Notes: a model not told the origin generated them from the letters alone. Positions 1-8,205 are shown, numbered from the stretch's first letter. The stretch is DNA of 64,000 nt from Pseudomonadota bacterium (GCA_023404675.1 JAEYAW010000032.1:62001-126000), one strand, 5' to 3'. Numbers and translations are program-made.

Positions 1-839
1 CCATGACCAGCCTGTCCATCCTGCGCCTTCTGCCGAAGGACACCGGCCGGATTGTCGAGGGCGAGATCGTTCTCGACGGAACGGACCTCACCTTGCTGGA
101 CGATGACGAGCTGGCGCGGAACTGGCGGGGCAGCAAGATCGCGATGGTCTCGCAGGATCCGCTGACCTCGCTCAATCCGGTGTTCACCGTCGGCGATCAG
201 GTCGGTGCACCGTTTCGCTATCACAAGCTCGCGCGGGGGCGCGCCATGGTGCGCAAGGCCGTGGTGAGCGTGCTGAACCGGGTGCGGATTCCCTCGCCCG
301 CCAAGCGCCTGCGCGACTATCCGCATCAGTTCTCCGGCGGCATGCGTCAGCGCGTCGTCACGGCGATGGCGATGGCCTGTTCGCCGAGGCTTCTGATTGC
401 GGATGAGCCTACCAGCGCGCTCGATGTGACGATTCAGGTCCAGATGATGGAGTTGTTTCGCGAAATCCAGCGCGAGACCGGCGTCGCGATCATTCTGATC
501 ACCCACGATCTCGGGGTCGCGGCCGGAATCTGCGACCGCATCGCCGTGATGTATGGCGGCCGCGTGGTCGAGACCGGCAGCGTGCACGACATCTTCAATC
601 GCCCGGCGCATCCCTACACGCAGGGCCTGCTGAATTCGATTCCGCATCTCGGGCGCAAGCGCGATCGGCTGGAAGCGATCAGCGGCCTGCCGCCGAGCCT
701 GCTCGATCCGCCGGCGGGCTGCCGCTTCGCCGCGCGCTGCAAGCATCGCATGCCGCGTTGCGACGAGGAATACCCGCCGCAGTTTCGGCTGTCCGAAGGC
801 CATCAGGCCGCTTGCTGGCTTCAGGAGGCGAGGGCGTGA
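1..839 (+). CDS. Dpp/Opp-type ABC transporter ATPase, 5' truncated
   Basis: First of two ATPase subunits that power a peptide/opine/nickel-type ABC importer at the inner membrane. The gene is cut by the left edge: the visible 278 residues begin just after the Walker A loop, and the in-frame ATG at position 3 reads as the Met that often follows the GKS of that loop, so it is not the start. Visible motifs are the Q-loop (SQDPLTSLNP), the ABC signature (FSGGMRQR), Walker B with D-loop (LLIADEPTSALD), the H-loop (LITHDLG) and the C-terminal oligopeptide-transporter extension with its Cys pair (GCRFAARC). Its stop overlaps the start of the next ATPase, so the two are translationally coupled. Permease and binding-protein genes should lie to the left. 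The substrate is unknown; the genes downstream suggest a nitrogenous carbon source. Confidence 0.93.
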   Translation, partial: MTSLSILRLLPKDTGRIVEGEIVLDGTDLTLLDDDELARNWRGSKIAMVSQDPLTSLNPVFTVGDQVGAPFRYHKLARGRAMVRKAVVSVLNRVRIPSPAKRLRDYPHQFSGGMRQRVVTAMAMACSPRLLIADEPTSALDVTIQVQMMELFREIQRETGVAIILITHDLGVAAGICDRIAVMYGGRVVETGSVHDIFNRPAHPYTQGLLNSIPHLGRKRDRLEAISGLPPSLLDPPAGCRFAARCKHRMPRCDEEYPPQFRLSEGHQAACWLQEARA

Positions 840-1858
840 TGTCGGCTGCGAGCAACGAGACGCAAGGTGGCGTGCGCGCAAAGATGGGGGAGACCATCCT
901 CGACGTCGCCAACCTCACCAAACATTTCCCGGTGCGCGGCGGTGGCCTCGTCCGTGCCGTCGATGGCATCAGCTTTTCGATCCGCCGGGGCGAGACGCTG
1001 GCGCTGGTCGGCGAGTCCGGCTGCGGCAAGACGACGATCACCAAGCTGCTGCTGGGGCTGGAGAAGCCGACCTCGGGCCAGATCTTCTTCGACGGCACAG
1101 ACCTCGCCACCGCCACCAGGCGCGACCTGAAGGCCTATCGCCGTCAGGTGCAGGCGGTGTTTCAGGATCCGTTCGCCTCCCTCAATCCGCGCCTGAAGGT
1201 CGAGACCATCATCACCGAGCCGCTGATGGCGCACGGCATCGGCAATGGCGAAAGCCGCCGCCGGCGGGTGCGGGACCTGCTCGATGTCGTTGGCCTGCCG
1301 TCCACGGCGGCCAAATTGTATCCGCACGAATTCTCCGGCGGCCAGCGCCAGCGCATTGCGATTGCCCGCGCGCTGGCGCTCAGCCCCGCCTTCATGGTGC
1401 TCGACGAGCCGATCTCGGCGCTGGACGTTTCGATCAGGGCGCAGATTTTGAATCTGCTGGCGGACATCCAGCAGGAATTCGGGCTGACCTATCTGATCGT
1501 GGCGCATGACCTTGCGCTGGTCGAACACTTCAGCTCCAGCGTCGCGGTAATGTATCTCGGCGGCATGGTGGAGATGGGGCGCACCGACGCCATCTTCGCA
1601 AAGCCGGAACATCCTTACACGCATGCACTGATTGCCTCGGTGCCGCGGCCCGATCCCGATCACCGCCCGCCTGTCGATGTCATTCGTGGGGAGATCGGAA
1701 GCGCCATGGCGCCGCCGCCGGGCTGCAAGTTCCATCCCCGCTGTCCGCGGGCCATCGCGCCCTGTTCAAGCATCGTGCCGCGCGATCCGCGTCTGCTGCC
1801 GGATCAGCTTGTCGCGTGCCATCTCGTTTATCCTCCCTCAACCGAGCTTCAACATTGA
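839..1858 (+). CDS. Dpp/Opp-type ABC transporter ATPase, second subunit
   Basis: Second nucleotide-binding subunit (DppF/OppF-like), 339 residues. The Walker A loop GESGCGKTT lies near residues 58-66, followed by a Q-loop (FQDPFASLNP), signature (FSGGQRQR), Walker B (FMVLDEPISALD) and switch His (VAHDL). The C-terminal oligo_HPY extension carries HPYTHAL and a GCKFHPRC Cys motif. The ATG at 839 was chosen because it overlaps the TGA of the first ATPase and has an AGGAGG ribosome site 12-17 bases upstream. A longer in-frame start at 758 would lie inside the upstream gene. With its partner it forms the heterodimeric ATPase of a binding-protein-dependent importer. Confidence 0.95.
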   Translation: MSAASNETQGGVRAKMGETILDVANLTKHFPVRGGGLVRAVDGISFSIRRGETLALVGESGCGKTTITKLLLGLEKPTSGQIFFDGTDLATATRRDLKAYRRQVQAVFQDPFASLNPRLKVETIITEPLMAHGIGNGESRRRRVRDLLDVVGLPSTAAKLYPHEFSGGQRQRIAIARALALSPAFMVLDEPISALDVSIRAQILNLLADIQQEFGLTYLIVAHDLALVEHFSSSVAVMYLGGMVEMGRTDAIFAKPEHPYTHALIASVPRPDPDHRPPVDVIRGEIGSAMAPPPGCKFHPRCPRAIAPCSSIVPRDPRLLPDQLVACHLVYPPSTELQH

Positions 1859-2556
1859 CTGTTCCCACGCTCCTTATTCCCGGTCTGAACTGCTCCGCCG
1901 TGCTGTTTCGCGATCAGATTCCGCTGATGTGGCGGTTCGGCCCCGTGATGGTCTGCGACCACCGCAAGGCGAACACGATCTCCGGGCTGACCGATCTCGT
2001 TCTGGCGAATGCGCCGCCGAAATTCGCGCTGGCCGGTTTGTCGATGGGCGGTTTCATCGCATTCGAGATCATGCGGCGCTGTCCGGAACGGGTGACGCAT
2101 CTGGCGCTGCTGTCGACCTCGGCGCGGCCCGAAACGCCGGGCGGCGAAGGCGACCGGATCCGAGCGGAGCGTATCCAGATGGCGCGGGACGGGCGTTTCT
2201 CGGAACTGCCGCCGCTGCATTATGCGCGCAACGTTCATCCCAGCCGCCAGAGCGACGACGCGCTGCGGGCGACCCATCGCGGCATGACGCAGGAGGTGGG
2301 CCCTGAGGGGTACATCAACCAGCAGGAAGCCAATCGCGGCCGGATCGACTCGCGCCCGATGCTCTCGTCGATCACGTGCCCGACGCTGGTGCTGGTCGGC
2401 GACAGCGATTTTCTTGCTCCCGTTGCTCACGCCGAGGAAATGGCGGCGGGAATTGCAGGGAGCGAACTGGTCATCGTGGCAAACTGCGGCCACCTGTCGA
2501 CGCTTGAGCAGCCCGAGGCAGTCAACGCCGCCATGGAGCGCTGGCGTGTTCGCTAG
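1855..2556 (+). CDS. Alpha/beta-hydrolase
   Basis: Cytosolic alpha/beta-hydrolase fold protein of about 233 residues. The nucleophile elbow GLSMGG puts the catalytic Ser near residue 63; the late acid region reads VLVGDSDFLAP, and the catalytic His is in NCGHLSTLEQPEAV near the C terminus. The start is uncertain: a TTG at 1855 overlaps the TGA of the upstream ATPase, and a GTG at 1816 lies 43 bases inside that gene; neither has a strong ribosome site. It shares the transporter transcript. In catabolic clusters such enzymes often hydrolyse esters, lactones or ring-cleavage products; here the substrate is not known. Confidence 0.82.
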   Translation: MTVPTLLIPGLNCSAVLFRDQIPLMWRFGPVMVCDHRKANTISGLTDLVLANAPPKFALAGLSMGGFIAFEIMRRCPERVTHLALLSTSARPETPGGEGDRIRAERIQMARDGRFSELPPLHYARNVHPSRQSDDALRATHRGMTQEVGPEGYINQQEANRGRIDSRPMLSSITCPTLVLVGDSDFLAPVAHAEEMAAGIAGSELVIVANCGHLSTLEQPEAVNAAMERWRVR

Positions 2557-2566
2557 CGACGGGGAT

Positions 2567-2595
2567 TGTAATAGCTTCTAAAGAAAGCTATTGTA
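2567..2595. promoter_or_regulatory. Inverted repeat, operator-like, before the HpaB-type gene
   Basis: Perfect 8-bp arms AATAGCTT (2570-2577) and AAGCTATT (2585-2592) flank a 7-base spacer, with weaker flanking symmetry (TGT / GTA). It is AT-rich in GC-rich surroundings and lies in the 75-bp gap between the hydrolase and the flavin monooxygenase. A dimeric regulator operator is the likeliest reading. A weak hairpin terminator is less likely because no T-run follows. Confidence 0.5.
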
Positions 2596-2631
2596 GGAAA
2601 CATAGAGCCGCGTAACAATGAGCGCGGTGGG

Positions 2632-4158
2632 ATGGCCGAGGATCTTACAAAGATGAACGAGATGATTCCGTCGAAGAAGCTTGCATCCTCCGGGCAGACA
2701 TCGGTGAAAGACGGTGCGCAGCACGTGGCCAGCGTGCGGGATGGACGCTCCGTTTATCTGGATGGCGCGCTCGTCGGCGACGTTTCGGTGCATCCCGCGT
2801 ATCGCCACGCGGTCGCATCGGCCGGCGCGCTTTACGATCACCAGGCTCATCCGGACAACATCGAGCGCATGACGTTCGATGTCGGCGAGGGCCGGCGGGT
2901 CAGCCGTTGCTGGCAGCTTCCGCACAGCTACGCCGACCTTGTGGAGCGGCGCAAGGCGCTCGTGGAGTGGGCGGAGCTGTCGTGCGGCTTCCTCGGCCGT
3001 TCGCCCGATCACGTCGCCTCTTCGATGTCCGGCATGATGATGGGGATCGAGGTTTTCGAGAGCCATGATCCCAAGCGTGCGCAGGCATTCCGCGACTGGT
3101 ACGACTACGCCCGCAAGAGCGATCTGTTTCTGACTTATGTCATCAACAACGTTCAGGGCGACCGCTCCAAGGCGTTCGGCGATCAGGGACCGAAGGCGCA
3201 GGACATGGTGGCGCGCATCGTCGACGAGGATGCTTCCGGCATCACCATTCGCGGCGCCAAGCTGTTCGCCACCAGCGCCATCATGGCCAACGAGATTTTC
3301 GTGGGCTCGGGCCAGCCGCTCAAGCCGGGCGAGGAGCATCTGGCATTTTCGTGCGCGTTGCCGATGGGTACCAAGGGCATGAAGATGCTGTCGCGCAAAT
3401 CTTTCGAGGCGAACGCGACCAGCGAGTTCGACAACCCACTGGCTTATCGCTACGACGAGAACGACGCGCTGGTGTTCTTCGACGATGTGAAGGTGCCGTG
3501 GGAGCGCGTGTTCGTGTACCGCAGCACGGATATGTGCCGCGCCCAGCTTCACGACACGCCCGCCCACGTCTACCAGAACTATCAGGCGCAGATCCGCCTG
3601 TCGGTGAAGCTGCGGTTCCTGGTCGGCCTTGCTCACAATCTCGCGCGCACAATCGGCACGGTCAATTTCCCGGCCGTGACCGAAACCCTCGGCAAGCTTG
3701 CCTCACAGGCCGGGCTGATCGAGGGCATGGTGCTCGGCATGGAAGCCGGCGGTGCGATGCGTGGCGACTACTTCATTCCGAACCGTCATCTTCTTTATTC
3801 CGCGCAGGTGCATTCGCAGGAAATCTACGCGCAGGTGATCTCGACGATCCGCGAGCTTGCGGGCGGCGCGCTCCTGATGCTGCCGTCCTCGGTTCAGGAT
3901 TTCTCGAATCCCGAGCTCGCCGAAATCATCGGCCTCACGCAAATATCGCCGGCGATGTCCGGGCAGGATCGCGTCAAGATGCTGAAGCTGACATGGGATG
4001 CCGTCGGCTCCGAATTCGCCTCCCGCCATCTTCAGTACGAGATGTTCTATGCGGGCGCGCAATACGTGACGCGGGGCCACAGCTTCCGCACCTATGACTG
4101 GACCAAGGCGGCGGGCCTCGCCAGCAGGCTGACCAGCCAGTACGACCTGAAGCAGTAG
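2632..4158 (+). CDS. HpaB-family flavin-dependent monooxygenase (4-hydroxyphenylacetate 3-hydroxylase type)
   Basis: Large oxygenase component of a two-component FADH2-dependent monooxygenase, 508 residues, the usual size for HpaB homologues. Characterised members hydroxylate phenols or N-heteroaromatic rings with reduced flavin from a separate reductase (HpaC). No HpaC-type reductase gene is in this window. The N-terminal HpaB_N region (about residues 25-290, with RDGRSVYLDG and an ATS/ALPMGTKG stretch) and the acyl-CoA-dehydrogenase-like C-terminal helical domain are both present. The start at 2632 is the first ATG after the palindrome; an ATG at 2653 is an alternative. It lies 36 bp before the P450 on the same strand. 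Family assignment is firm, substrate assignment is not. Confidence 0.88.
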   Translation: MAEDLTKMNEMIPSKKLASSGQTSVKDGAQHVASVRDGRSVYLDGALVGDVSVHPAYRHAVASAGALYDHQAHPDNIERMTFDVGEGRRVSRCWQLPHSYADLVERRKALVEWAELSCGFLGRSPDHVASSMSGMMMGIEVFESHDPKRAQAFRDWYDYARKSDLFLTYVINNVQGDRSKAFGDQGPKAQDMVARIVDEDASGITIRGAKLFATSAIMANEIFVGSGQPLKPGEEHLAFSCALPMGTKGMKMLSRKSFEANATSEFDNPLAYRYDENDALVFFDDVKVPWERVFVYRSTDMCRAQLHDTPAHVYQNYQAQIRLSVKLRFLVGLAHNLARTIGTVNFPAVTETLGKLASQAGLIEGMVLGMEAGGAMRGDYFIPNRHLLYSAQVHSQEIYAQVISTIRELAGGALLMLPSSVQDFSNPELAEIIGLTQISPAMSGQDRVKMLKLTWDAVGSEFASRHLQYEMFYAGAQYVTRGHSFRTYDWTKAAGLASRLTSQYDLKQ

Positions 4159-4194
4159 GGCTGACGTCCGATCAGGGACCATTGGGAGGCTAGA

Positions 4195-5463
4195 GTGCCG
4201 CAGGAAACGCTTCAGGACAGTTCGTCCATCGCTCAGGCTGCGCCGGCCATGGGATGCCCGGTCGATCATGCCGCGCTGTCGGCCTATCCCATGCCGCGCG
4301 AATGCCCGTTCGATCCGCCTCCCGCGTTGCGCGAGATGCGGAGCGGCAGGCCGCTGGCGAAGGTCAGGCTCTGGAACGGCCAGGACGTCTGGCTTGCGAC
4401 GCGCTACGACGATGTCCGCGCCATTCTCTCGGACCCGCGTGTGAGCGCCGATAGCCGGCACGAGGGGTTTCCGGGCCAGAGCCCCGGCATGGCCCTGATG
4501 CGCAAGCAGTATCGGACCTTCATGTCGATGGATCCGCCCGAGCACGGCCAGTACCGGCGCATGCTGACGGCCGAGTTCACGGTGAAGCGGATCGAGGGAT
4601 GGCGTCCCCGGATGCAGCAGATCGTGGACCAGCAGATCGACGCGATTCTGGCGAAAGGGCCGCCGTCGGAACTGATCGAGGATCTGGTGCTGGCGCTGCC
4701 GACGCTGATGATCTGCGATCTTCTGGGCATTCCTTACGAGGATCAGGAGTTCTTTCAGACCCGCGCGGCCATCATCGCGTCCTCGCGCACTTCGGCGTCC
4801 GAGGCGATGGCCGTCAGCAAGGAACTGTGCGACGGCTACATCGGCGATCTGATCGATCGCAAGAACGTGGAGCCGAAGGACGATCTGCTGAGCCGGCTGG
4901 TGGTGGCGCAGTATCAGACCGGAAAGATCAGCCGGCAGGATCTGATCAGCATGTCGCGGCTGCTGCTGGTCGCCGGCCATGAAACATCGGCGAACACGAT
5001 GGGCATGGGCATTCTGGCTTTCCTTCAACATCCCGAGCAGTTGAAGGCGCTGCAGGATGATCCGTCGCTGCTCAACAACGCGGTCGAGGAAGTGCTGCGC
5101 TATGTCGACGTGGCGCATTCGGGCCGCCGCCGGACCGCGCTGGAGGATATCGAGATCGCAGGCGAGACAATTCGCGCGGGCGAGGGGATCATCGCGCACA
5201 ATCCCTCGGCCAATCGCGATGTCCTGATGTTCTCGGATGCCGATACGTTCGATATCCGGCGCAACACCAGCGGGCACGTGGCGTTCGGCTTCGGCGTGCA
5301 TCAATGCCTCGGCCAGCCGATGGCGCGCGCCGAACTGCAGACCGTGTTCGGAACGCTGTTCCGTCGCATTCCCGACGTGCGTCTGGCCGTGCCGTTTTCC
5401 GAGCTGAAATTCAAGGACGACATGTTCGTCTACGGCGTCGAGACGCTGCCGGTGACCTGGTAG
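4195..5463 (+). CDS. Cytochrome P450
   Basis: Soluble bacterial class I cytochrome P450, 422 residues. The haem-ligand loop FGFGVHQCLG places the thiolate Cys at about residue 371. The I-helix oxygen-activation motif AGHETSANT starts near residue 260, and the K-helix ExxR is in EEVLRY. Translation starts at GTG, with GGGAGG a few bases upstream. The small ferredoxin gene follows after 24 bp and is the obvious electron donor; no ferredoxin reductase gene is visible. With the HpaB-type enzyme it gives the cluster two independent oxygenation steps. The substrate cannot be predicted. Confidence 0.95.
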   Translation: MPQETLQDSSSIAQAAPAMGCPVDHAALSAYPMPRECPFDPPPALREMRSGRPLAKVRLWNGQDVWLATRYDDVRAILSDPRVSADSRHEGFPGQSPGMALMRKQYRTFMSMDPPEHGQYRRMLTAEFTVKRIEGWRPRMQQIVDQQIDAILAKGPPSELIEDLVLALPTLMICDLLGIPYEDQEFFQTRAAIIASSRTSASEAMAVSKELCDGYIGDLIDRKNVEPKDDLLSRLVVAQYQTGKISRQDLISMSRLLLVAGHETSANTMGMGILAFLQHPEQLKALQDDPSLLNNAVEEVLRYVDVAHSGRRRTALEDIEIAGETIRAGEGIIAHNPSANRDVLMFSDADTFDIRRNTSGHVAFGFGVHQCLGQPMARAELQTVFGTLFRRIPDVRLAVPFSELKFKDDMFVYGVETLPVTW

Positions 5464-5487
5464 GCGCAGATCAAGCGGGGAGGCAAA

Positions 5488-5682
5488 ATGCGAATTGTTG
5501 TCGACGAGGACAAGTGCTGCGGGGCCGGACAGTGTGTCATGGCTGCGCCTCAGGTGTTCGATCAGCGCGAGGACGATGGCATCGTGGTCGTGCTGAATAG
5601 CGAGCCGCCGGATGATCAGGCCGAGGCGGTGCAGGAGGCAATCCGCATCTGTCCCGCGCTCGCGATCAGGCTCGAAGCCTAA
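5488..5682 (+). CDS. P450-associated [3Fe-4S] ferredoxin
   Basis: Ferredoxin of 64 residues and acidic character. Cluster ligands are Cys10 and Cys16 (spaced C-x5-C) and Cys55 in the RICPALAI motif. The position that would hold the fourth ligand of a [4Fe-4S] cluster is Ala13, which fits the [3Fe-4S] ferredoxins that feed electrons to P450s. An extra Cys11 sits next to the first ligand. It starts with ATG after a good GGGGAGG ribosome site, 24 bp after the P450. Its job is almost certainly electron delivery to that P450. Confidence 0.93.
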   Translation: MRIVVDEDKCCGAGQCVMAAPQVFDQREDDGIVVVLNSEPPDDQAEAVQEAIRICPALAIRLEA

Positions 5683-5745
5683 AGTCTGCTCCGAAATGTG
5701 ATTGGCGCCTCCTCCTGAGGCTATCCGTCTGAGATTGTCTCAATC

Positions 5746-5790
5746 CGTCATCCAGAGGAGGCCGCGCGCCGCGCGGCCCGAAGGATGAAT
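5746..5790. repeat. REP-like intergenic palindrome
   Basis: A palindromic element in the 249-bp gap between the convergent ferredoxin and amidohydrolase genes. The core GGCCGCGCG / CGCGCGGCC (5760-5778, one-base centre) is flanked by CATCC and GGATG arms. The outer shape resembles a dispersed intergenic repeat common in Bradyrhizobium-type genomes. Only one copy is seen here, so the repeat assignment rests on remembered similarity. As a GC-rich hairpin between convergent genes it could also act as a transcription block. Confidence 0.55.
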
Positions 5791-5931
5791 GGCGCAGGCA
5801 ATACATGTCTGGCTCTCGCCCTCGCGGCGCGCCCACGTGCGCCTCGGGGGTCCGGCACAGGCGATAGTCTGAAAGGCACCCCGGGGATTGCGCTGCGCTT
5901 TATGCGGGCCACTGGTTGGCCATCTGGCGCC

Positions 5932-7131
5932 TCAGTGCGCGGACGCGCCGGAAAAGTCGCGCGGGAGTCTGTTCTCGGCAACGCGGACGGTGCGCGTCGA
6001 GGCCGGGGTGTTGCGGCTGCGGCCAACGAAGCGCGGCACGCCATCGGTGATCACGGCGGCGACGGCAGGCACGTCGCCGTTGCGCAGCCCCGACAGCGCG
6101 TCCGGCTGCGAACCGCCGGCGCAGGCGTCGATCAGCACCACGTCTGCATCCTTGCCCACCTGCAGGACGCCGCTGTTCAGACGATAGACCCGGGCGTTGT
6201 TGCCGGTCGCAGCGGCGATCGCCAGTTCCGGCGGCATGCCGCCGAGGCTGGCGAGGTGGCTGATGGTGTAGAACATGCCGAGCGGCATGATGCCGCTGCC
6301 GGTCGGCGTGTCGGTCGCGATAAGCAGGCGCTCAAGCTGGTTGGCCTCGTCGAGCAGCCTGGCGGTCAGCAACGCGGTGCGCAGATTGCCCGCGGTGCAG
6401 AGCTGCATTGCGATGTCGCTCTCGTTGACGAGCCGCGCGAAGCCGGATTCCGGCATCGCGGTCGGTCCGCCGTTGACGTGAAACGACACGCTCGGATTGG
6501 ATTTCAGCACATGTTCGGCCCAGATGCCGGACGATCCCGGTATCGACGAGCCTCCCGTGTGCATGGTCGTGACCATGCCGAGCCTGCGCGCCGCCAGCAT
6601 CAGGGGCGCGTAGTCGAACGGGGTATCGAACGCGCCGAACCCGGCCTTGGCGAGCCACAGGCCGGACTTCACGAGGTCTTCGAGGTCCGCTTCGTTCAGC
6701 CCCGGTTCGAGGATGATCGAGCCGGCATGCACGCGCATGCCGCCGGGACGGTAGTCGAGGAAACAGGCGCGGGCGGCGAGCGCCAGCGCCTTGACCCCTG
6801 CGGGATCCTTCGGGCGGCCCGGGGTATGGACTTCCGACGCGGTGATCGAGGTGGTGGTGCCGCCGTGGACATAACTCTCAAGGTAACCGACCACACGCTG
6901 GCGTGGGGTGTAGTCGCCGAAGGTGATGTGGACATGGCTGTCGATCAGGCCGGGGATCGCCGTCGTTCCGGCCGCGTCGATCACGACATCGGCGCCGGCG
7001 ACCTGCTCCGGCGACAGCGTTCCCATCGCACTGATGCGGCCGTCGGCCATCAGGATGCTGTCTCCGGCAGCGAACGGGGCGTTCAGATCGCCGGTGACGA
7101 TGGTGCCGATATTGACGATGGCCGTTCGCAT
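5932..7131 (-). CDS. Enamidase-like metal-dependent amidohydrolase
   Basis: Amidohydrolase-superfamily enzyme, 399 residues. The first metal site is DSHVH (His66 and His68). Other stretches match what is remembered of Eubacterium barkeri enamidase, which opens the ring of 6-oxo-tetrahydronicotinate: GDYTPRQ, PGRPKD, HTGGSSIPGSS, NGGPTA, MPLG and a C-terminal SRNTPAS. A hydrolytic role on a cyclic enamide or lactam is therefore plausible. Start ATG at 7131, with GGGGACTCCC upstream as a weak ribosome site. It follows the DUF1185 gene on the same strand and converges with the P450-ferredoxin genes. Exact substrate inferred only; dihydropyrimidinase-like or imidazolonepropionase-like activities are alternatives. 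Confidence 0.82.
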   Translation of the reverse strand: MRTAIVNIGTIVTGDLNAPFAAGDSILMADGRISAMGTLSPEQVAGADVVIDAAGTTAIPGLIDSHVHITFGDYTPRQRVVGYLESYVHGGTTTSITASEVHTPGRPKDPAGVKALALAARACFLDYRPGGMRVHAGSIILEPGLNEADLEDLVKSGLWLAKAGFGAFDTPFDYAPLMLAARRLGMVTTMHTGGSSIPGSSGIWAEHVLKSNPSVSFHVNGGPTAMPESGFARLVNESDIAMQLCTAGNLRTALLTARLLDEANQLERLLIATDTPTGSGIMPLGMFYTISHLASLGGMPPELAIAAATGNNARVYRLNSGVLQVGKDADVVLIDACAGGSQPDALSGLRNGDVPAVAAVITDGVPRFVGRSRNTPASTRTVRVAENRLPRDFSGASAH

Positions 7132-7158
7132 GGGAGTCCCCCGGTCTTGCAGCCTGAG

Positions 7159-7740
7159 TTAGCGCAGTCCGTCCTTGCCGCCGATCTCCGCTGCCGCAAG
7201 GCCACCGACACGGGCGTTGAGGCGGCCGCGATTCGCCAGACAGACGATCAGGGCGACCTCGTCGGGGGCCGGCGCGTCCGGCGGCAGGACGACAGTGACC
7301 CCGTCATAGTGTGAGCGGACGTAGAGCGCATCCTTGTGCGCCAGCGGAACGTCGATGCTGCATCCTTGCGCCGCAAGCTTGGTGAAGGAGGGAATCCAGG
7401 CCTGAGCGCCGCCGACCGCATCGCGCAGCGGCGTGGCGAAGACGGTCGTCAGCATGGCGTTGGCGTGTTCGAGTTCGCCGCCGATGCCGACGACGCCGCC
7501 CTTGCCATAGCTCTCGATCTTGTACGGCCCCATCGCCTCGACGGCGGCCTTGGCGAGCACCTTGCCAACCTCGACGCTGGCTTCGATCATCTCCGAGAGA
7601 TCCTCGACATAGCGACCGGCGTAAGGGTTGGCGACGATCGCGGTCGCGGCCACGCGGCGCAACGGGGCGTCGTGCCGCTTGCCGGCTTCGACTTCCTTGT
7701 GGTCGATGGAGCAGATGATACGCCGAACGTCGAGTTGCAT
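7159..7740 (-). CDS. DUF1185 / AA_synth family protein
   Basis: Protein of 193 residues from the family Pfam calls AA_synth (formerly DUF1185). Solved members have a variant of the trimeric chorismate-mutase fold; the biochemical role is unsettled. Visible features are the N-terminal RRIICSIDHKEVEAG stretch, NPYAGRYVEDLS, a Gly-rich GKGGVVGIGGELEHANA segment and late VRSHYDGV. ATG at 7740 was chosen; a longer reading runs into the regulatory region. It is the first gene of a two-gene minus-strand operon with the enamidase-like hydrolase (27-bp gap), which suggests work on the same or a successive intermediate. Confidence 0.85.
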   Translation of the reverse strand: MQLDVRRIICSIDHKEVEAGKRHDAPLRRVAATAIVANPYAGRYVEDLSEMIEASVEVGKVLAKAAVEAMGPYKIESYGKGGVVGIGGELEHANAMLTTVFATPLRDAVGGAQAWIPSFTKLAAQGCSIDVPLAHKDALYVRSHYDGVTVVLPPDAPAPDEVALIVCLANRGRLNARVGGLAAAEIGGKDGLR

Positions 7741-8205
7741 GGTCTTCTGTCCCTCAAATTGAGCGAAGCGAACTTTGTATGCTCCGCGACGCGTGTAGCT
7801 GGCGCGCCGAACGATTCCCGATAAGACTTCCAATATTAGCTATTAATGGAAGCGTATAAGATCGGCAACCGAATTGTTCCGTTGTTTGAGGGCTATGCAG
7901 ACGGTTGATGATGCAGATCGTGTTCGTGTCGTGTGCATCGTGACGTTCGGATATGCAGCGCGCCATGAGGCGGCGGAAATCGCGTTGGGGTGACGCCGCG
8001 GCTTGCAGTGGCGTCGGCCAGTTTGAGTGGCGTCGCGAATTGGTCCGGAGCGGAAATCGCCAGACGTGGTTTCGCTGCAAGCCCGCCAGCATGGCGCGGT
8101 CGCTCATGCATCGGAACCCGGGTCCGATCGGAGAACAAAAAGTTGAATCGCAGATTGGGAAAAGTTGAATCGCAGGAAGCGAAGAGGGGTAAGCCTCTGA
8201 AAACA
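7741..8205. other. Gene-free gap of 465 bp
   Basis: No convincing gene on either strand. It should hold the promoter of the DUF1185-amidohydrolase operon at its left end (see the inverted repeat at 7827) and the 3' end region of tRNA-Asp at its right end. A 14-bp direct repeat, AAGTTGAATCGCAG, occurs at 8140-8153 and 8163-8176. The stretch 7740-7950 is more AT-rich than its surroundings. Confidence 0.6.
7827..7852. promoter_or_regulatory. Inverted repeat upstream of the DUF1185 operon
   Basis: Arms CTTCCA (7827-7832) and TGGAAG (7847-7852) flank a 14-base AT-only-rich centre with partial further symmetry. It lies about 90 bp upstream of the DUF1185 start codon in an AT-rich patch, so an operator for a dimeric regulator is the simplest reading. 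No regulator gene for the catabolic cluster lies inside the window. Confidence 0.4.

Noticed and set aside
8140..8176. Two copies of a 14-bp direct repeat, considered as a CRISPR or iteron
   Set aside because: Only two copies 23 bp apart, with no spacer series or further copies; probably a local duplication.
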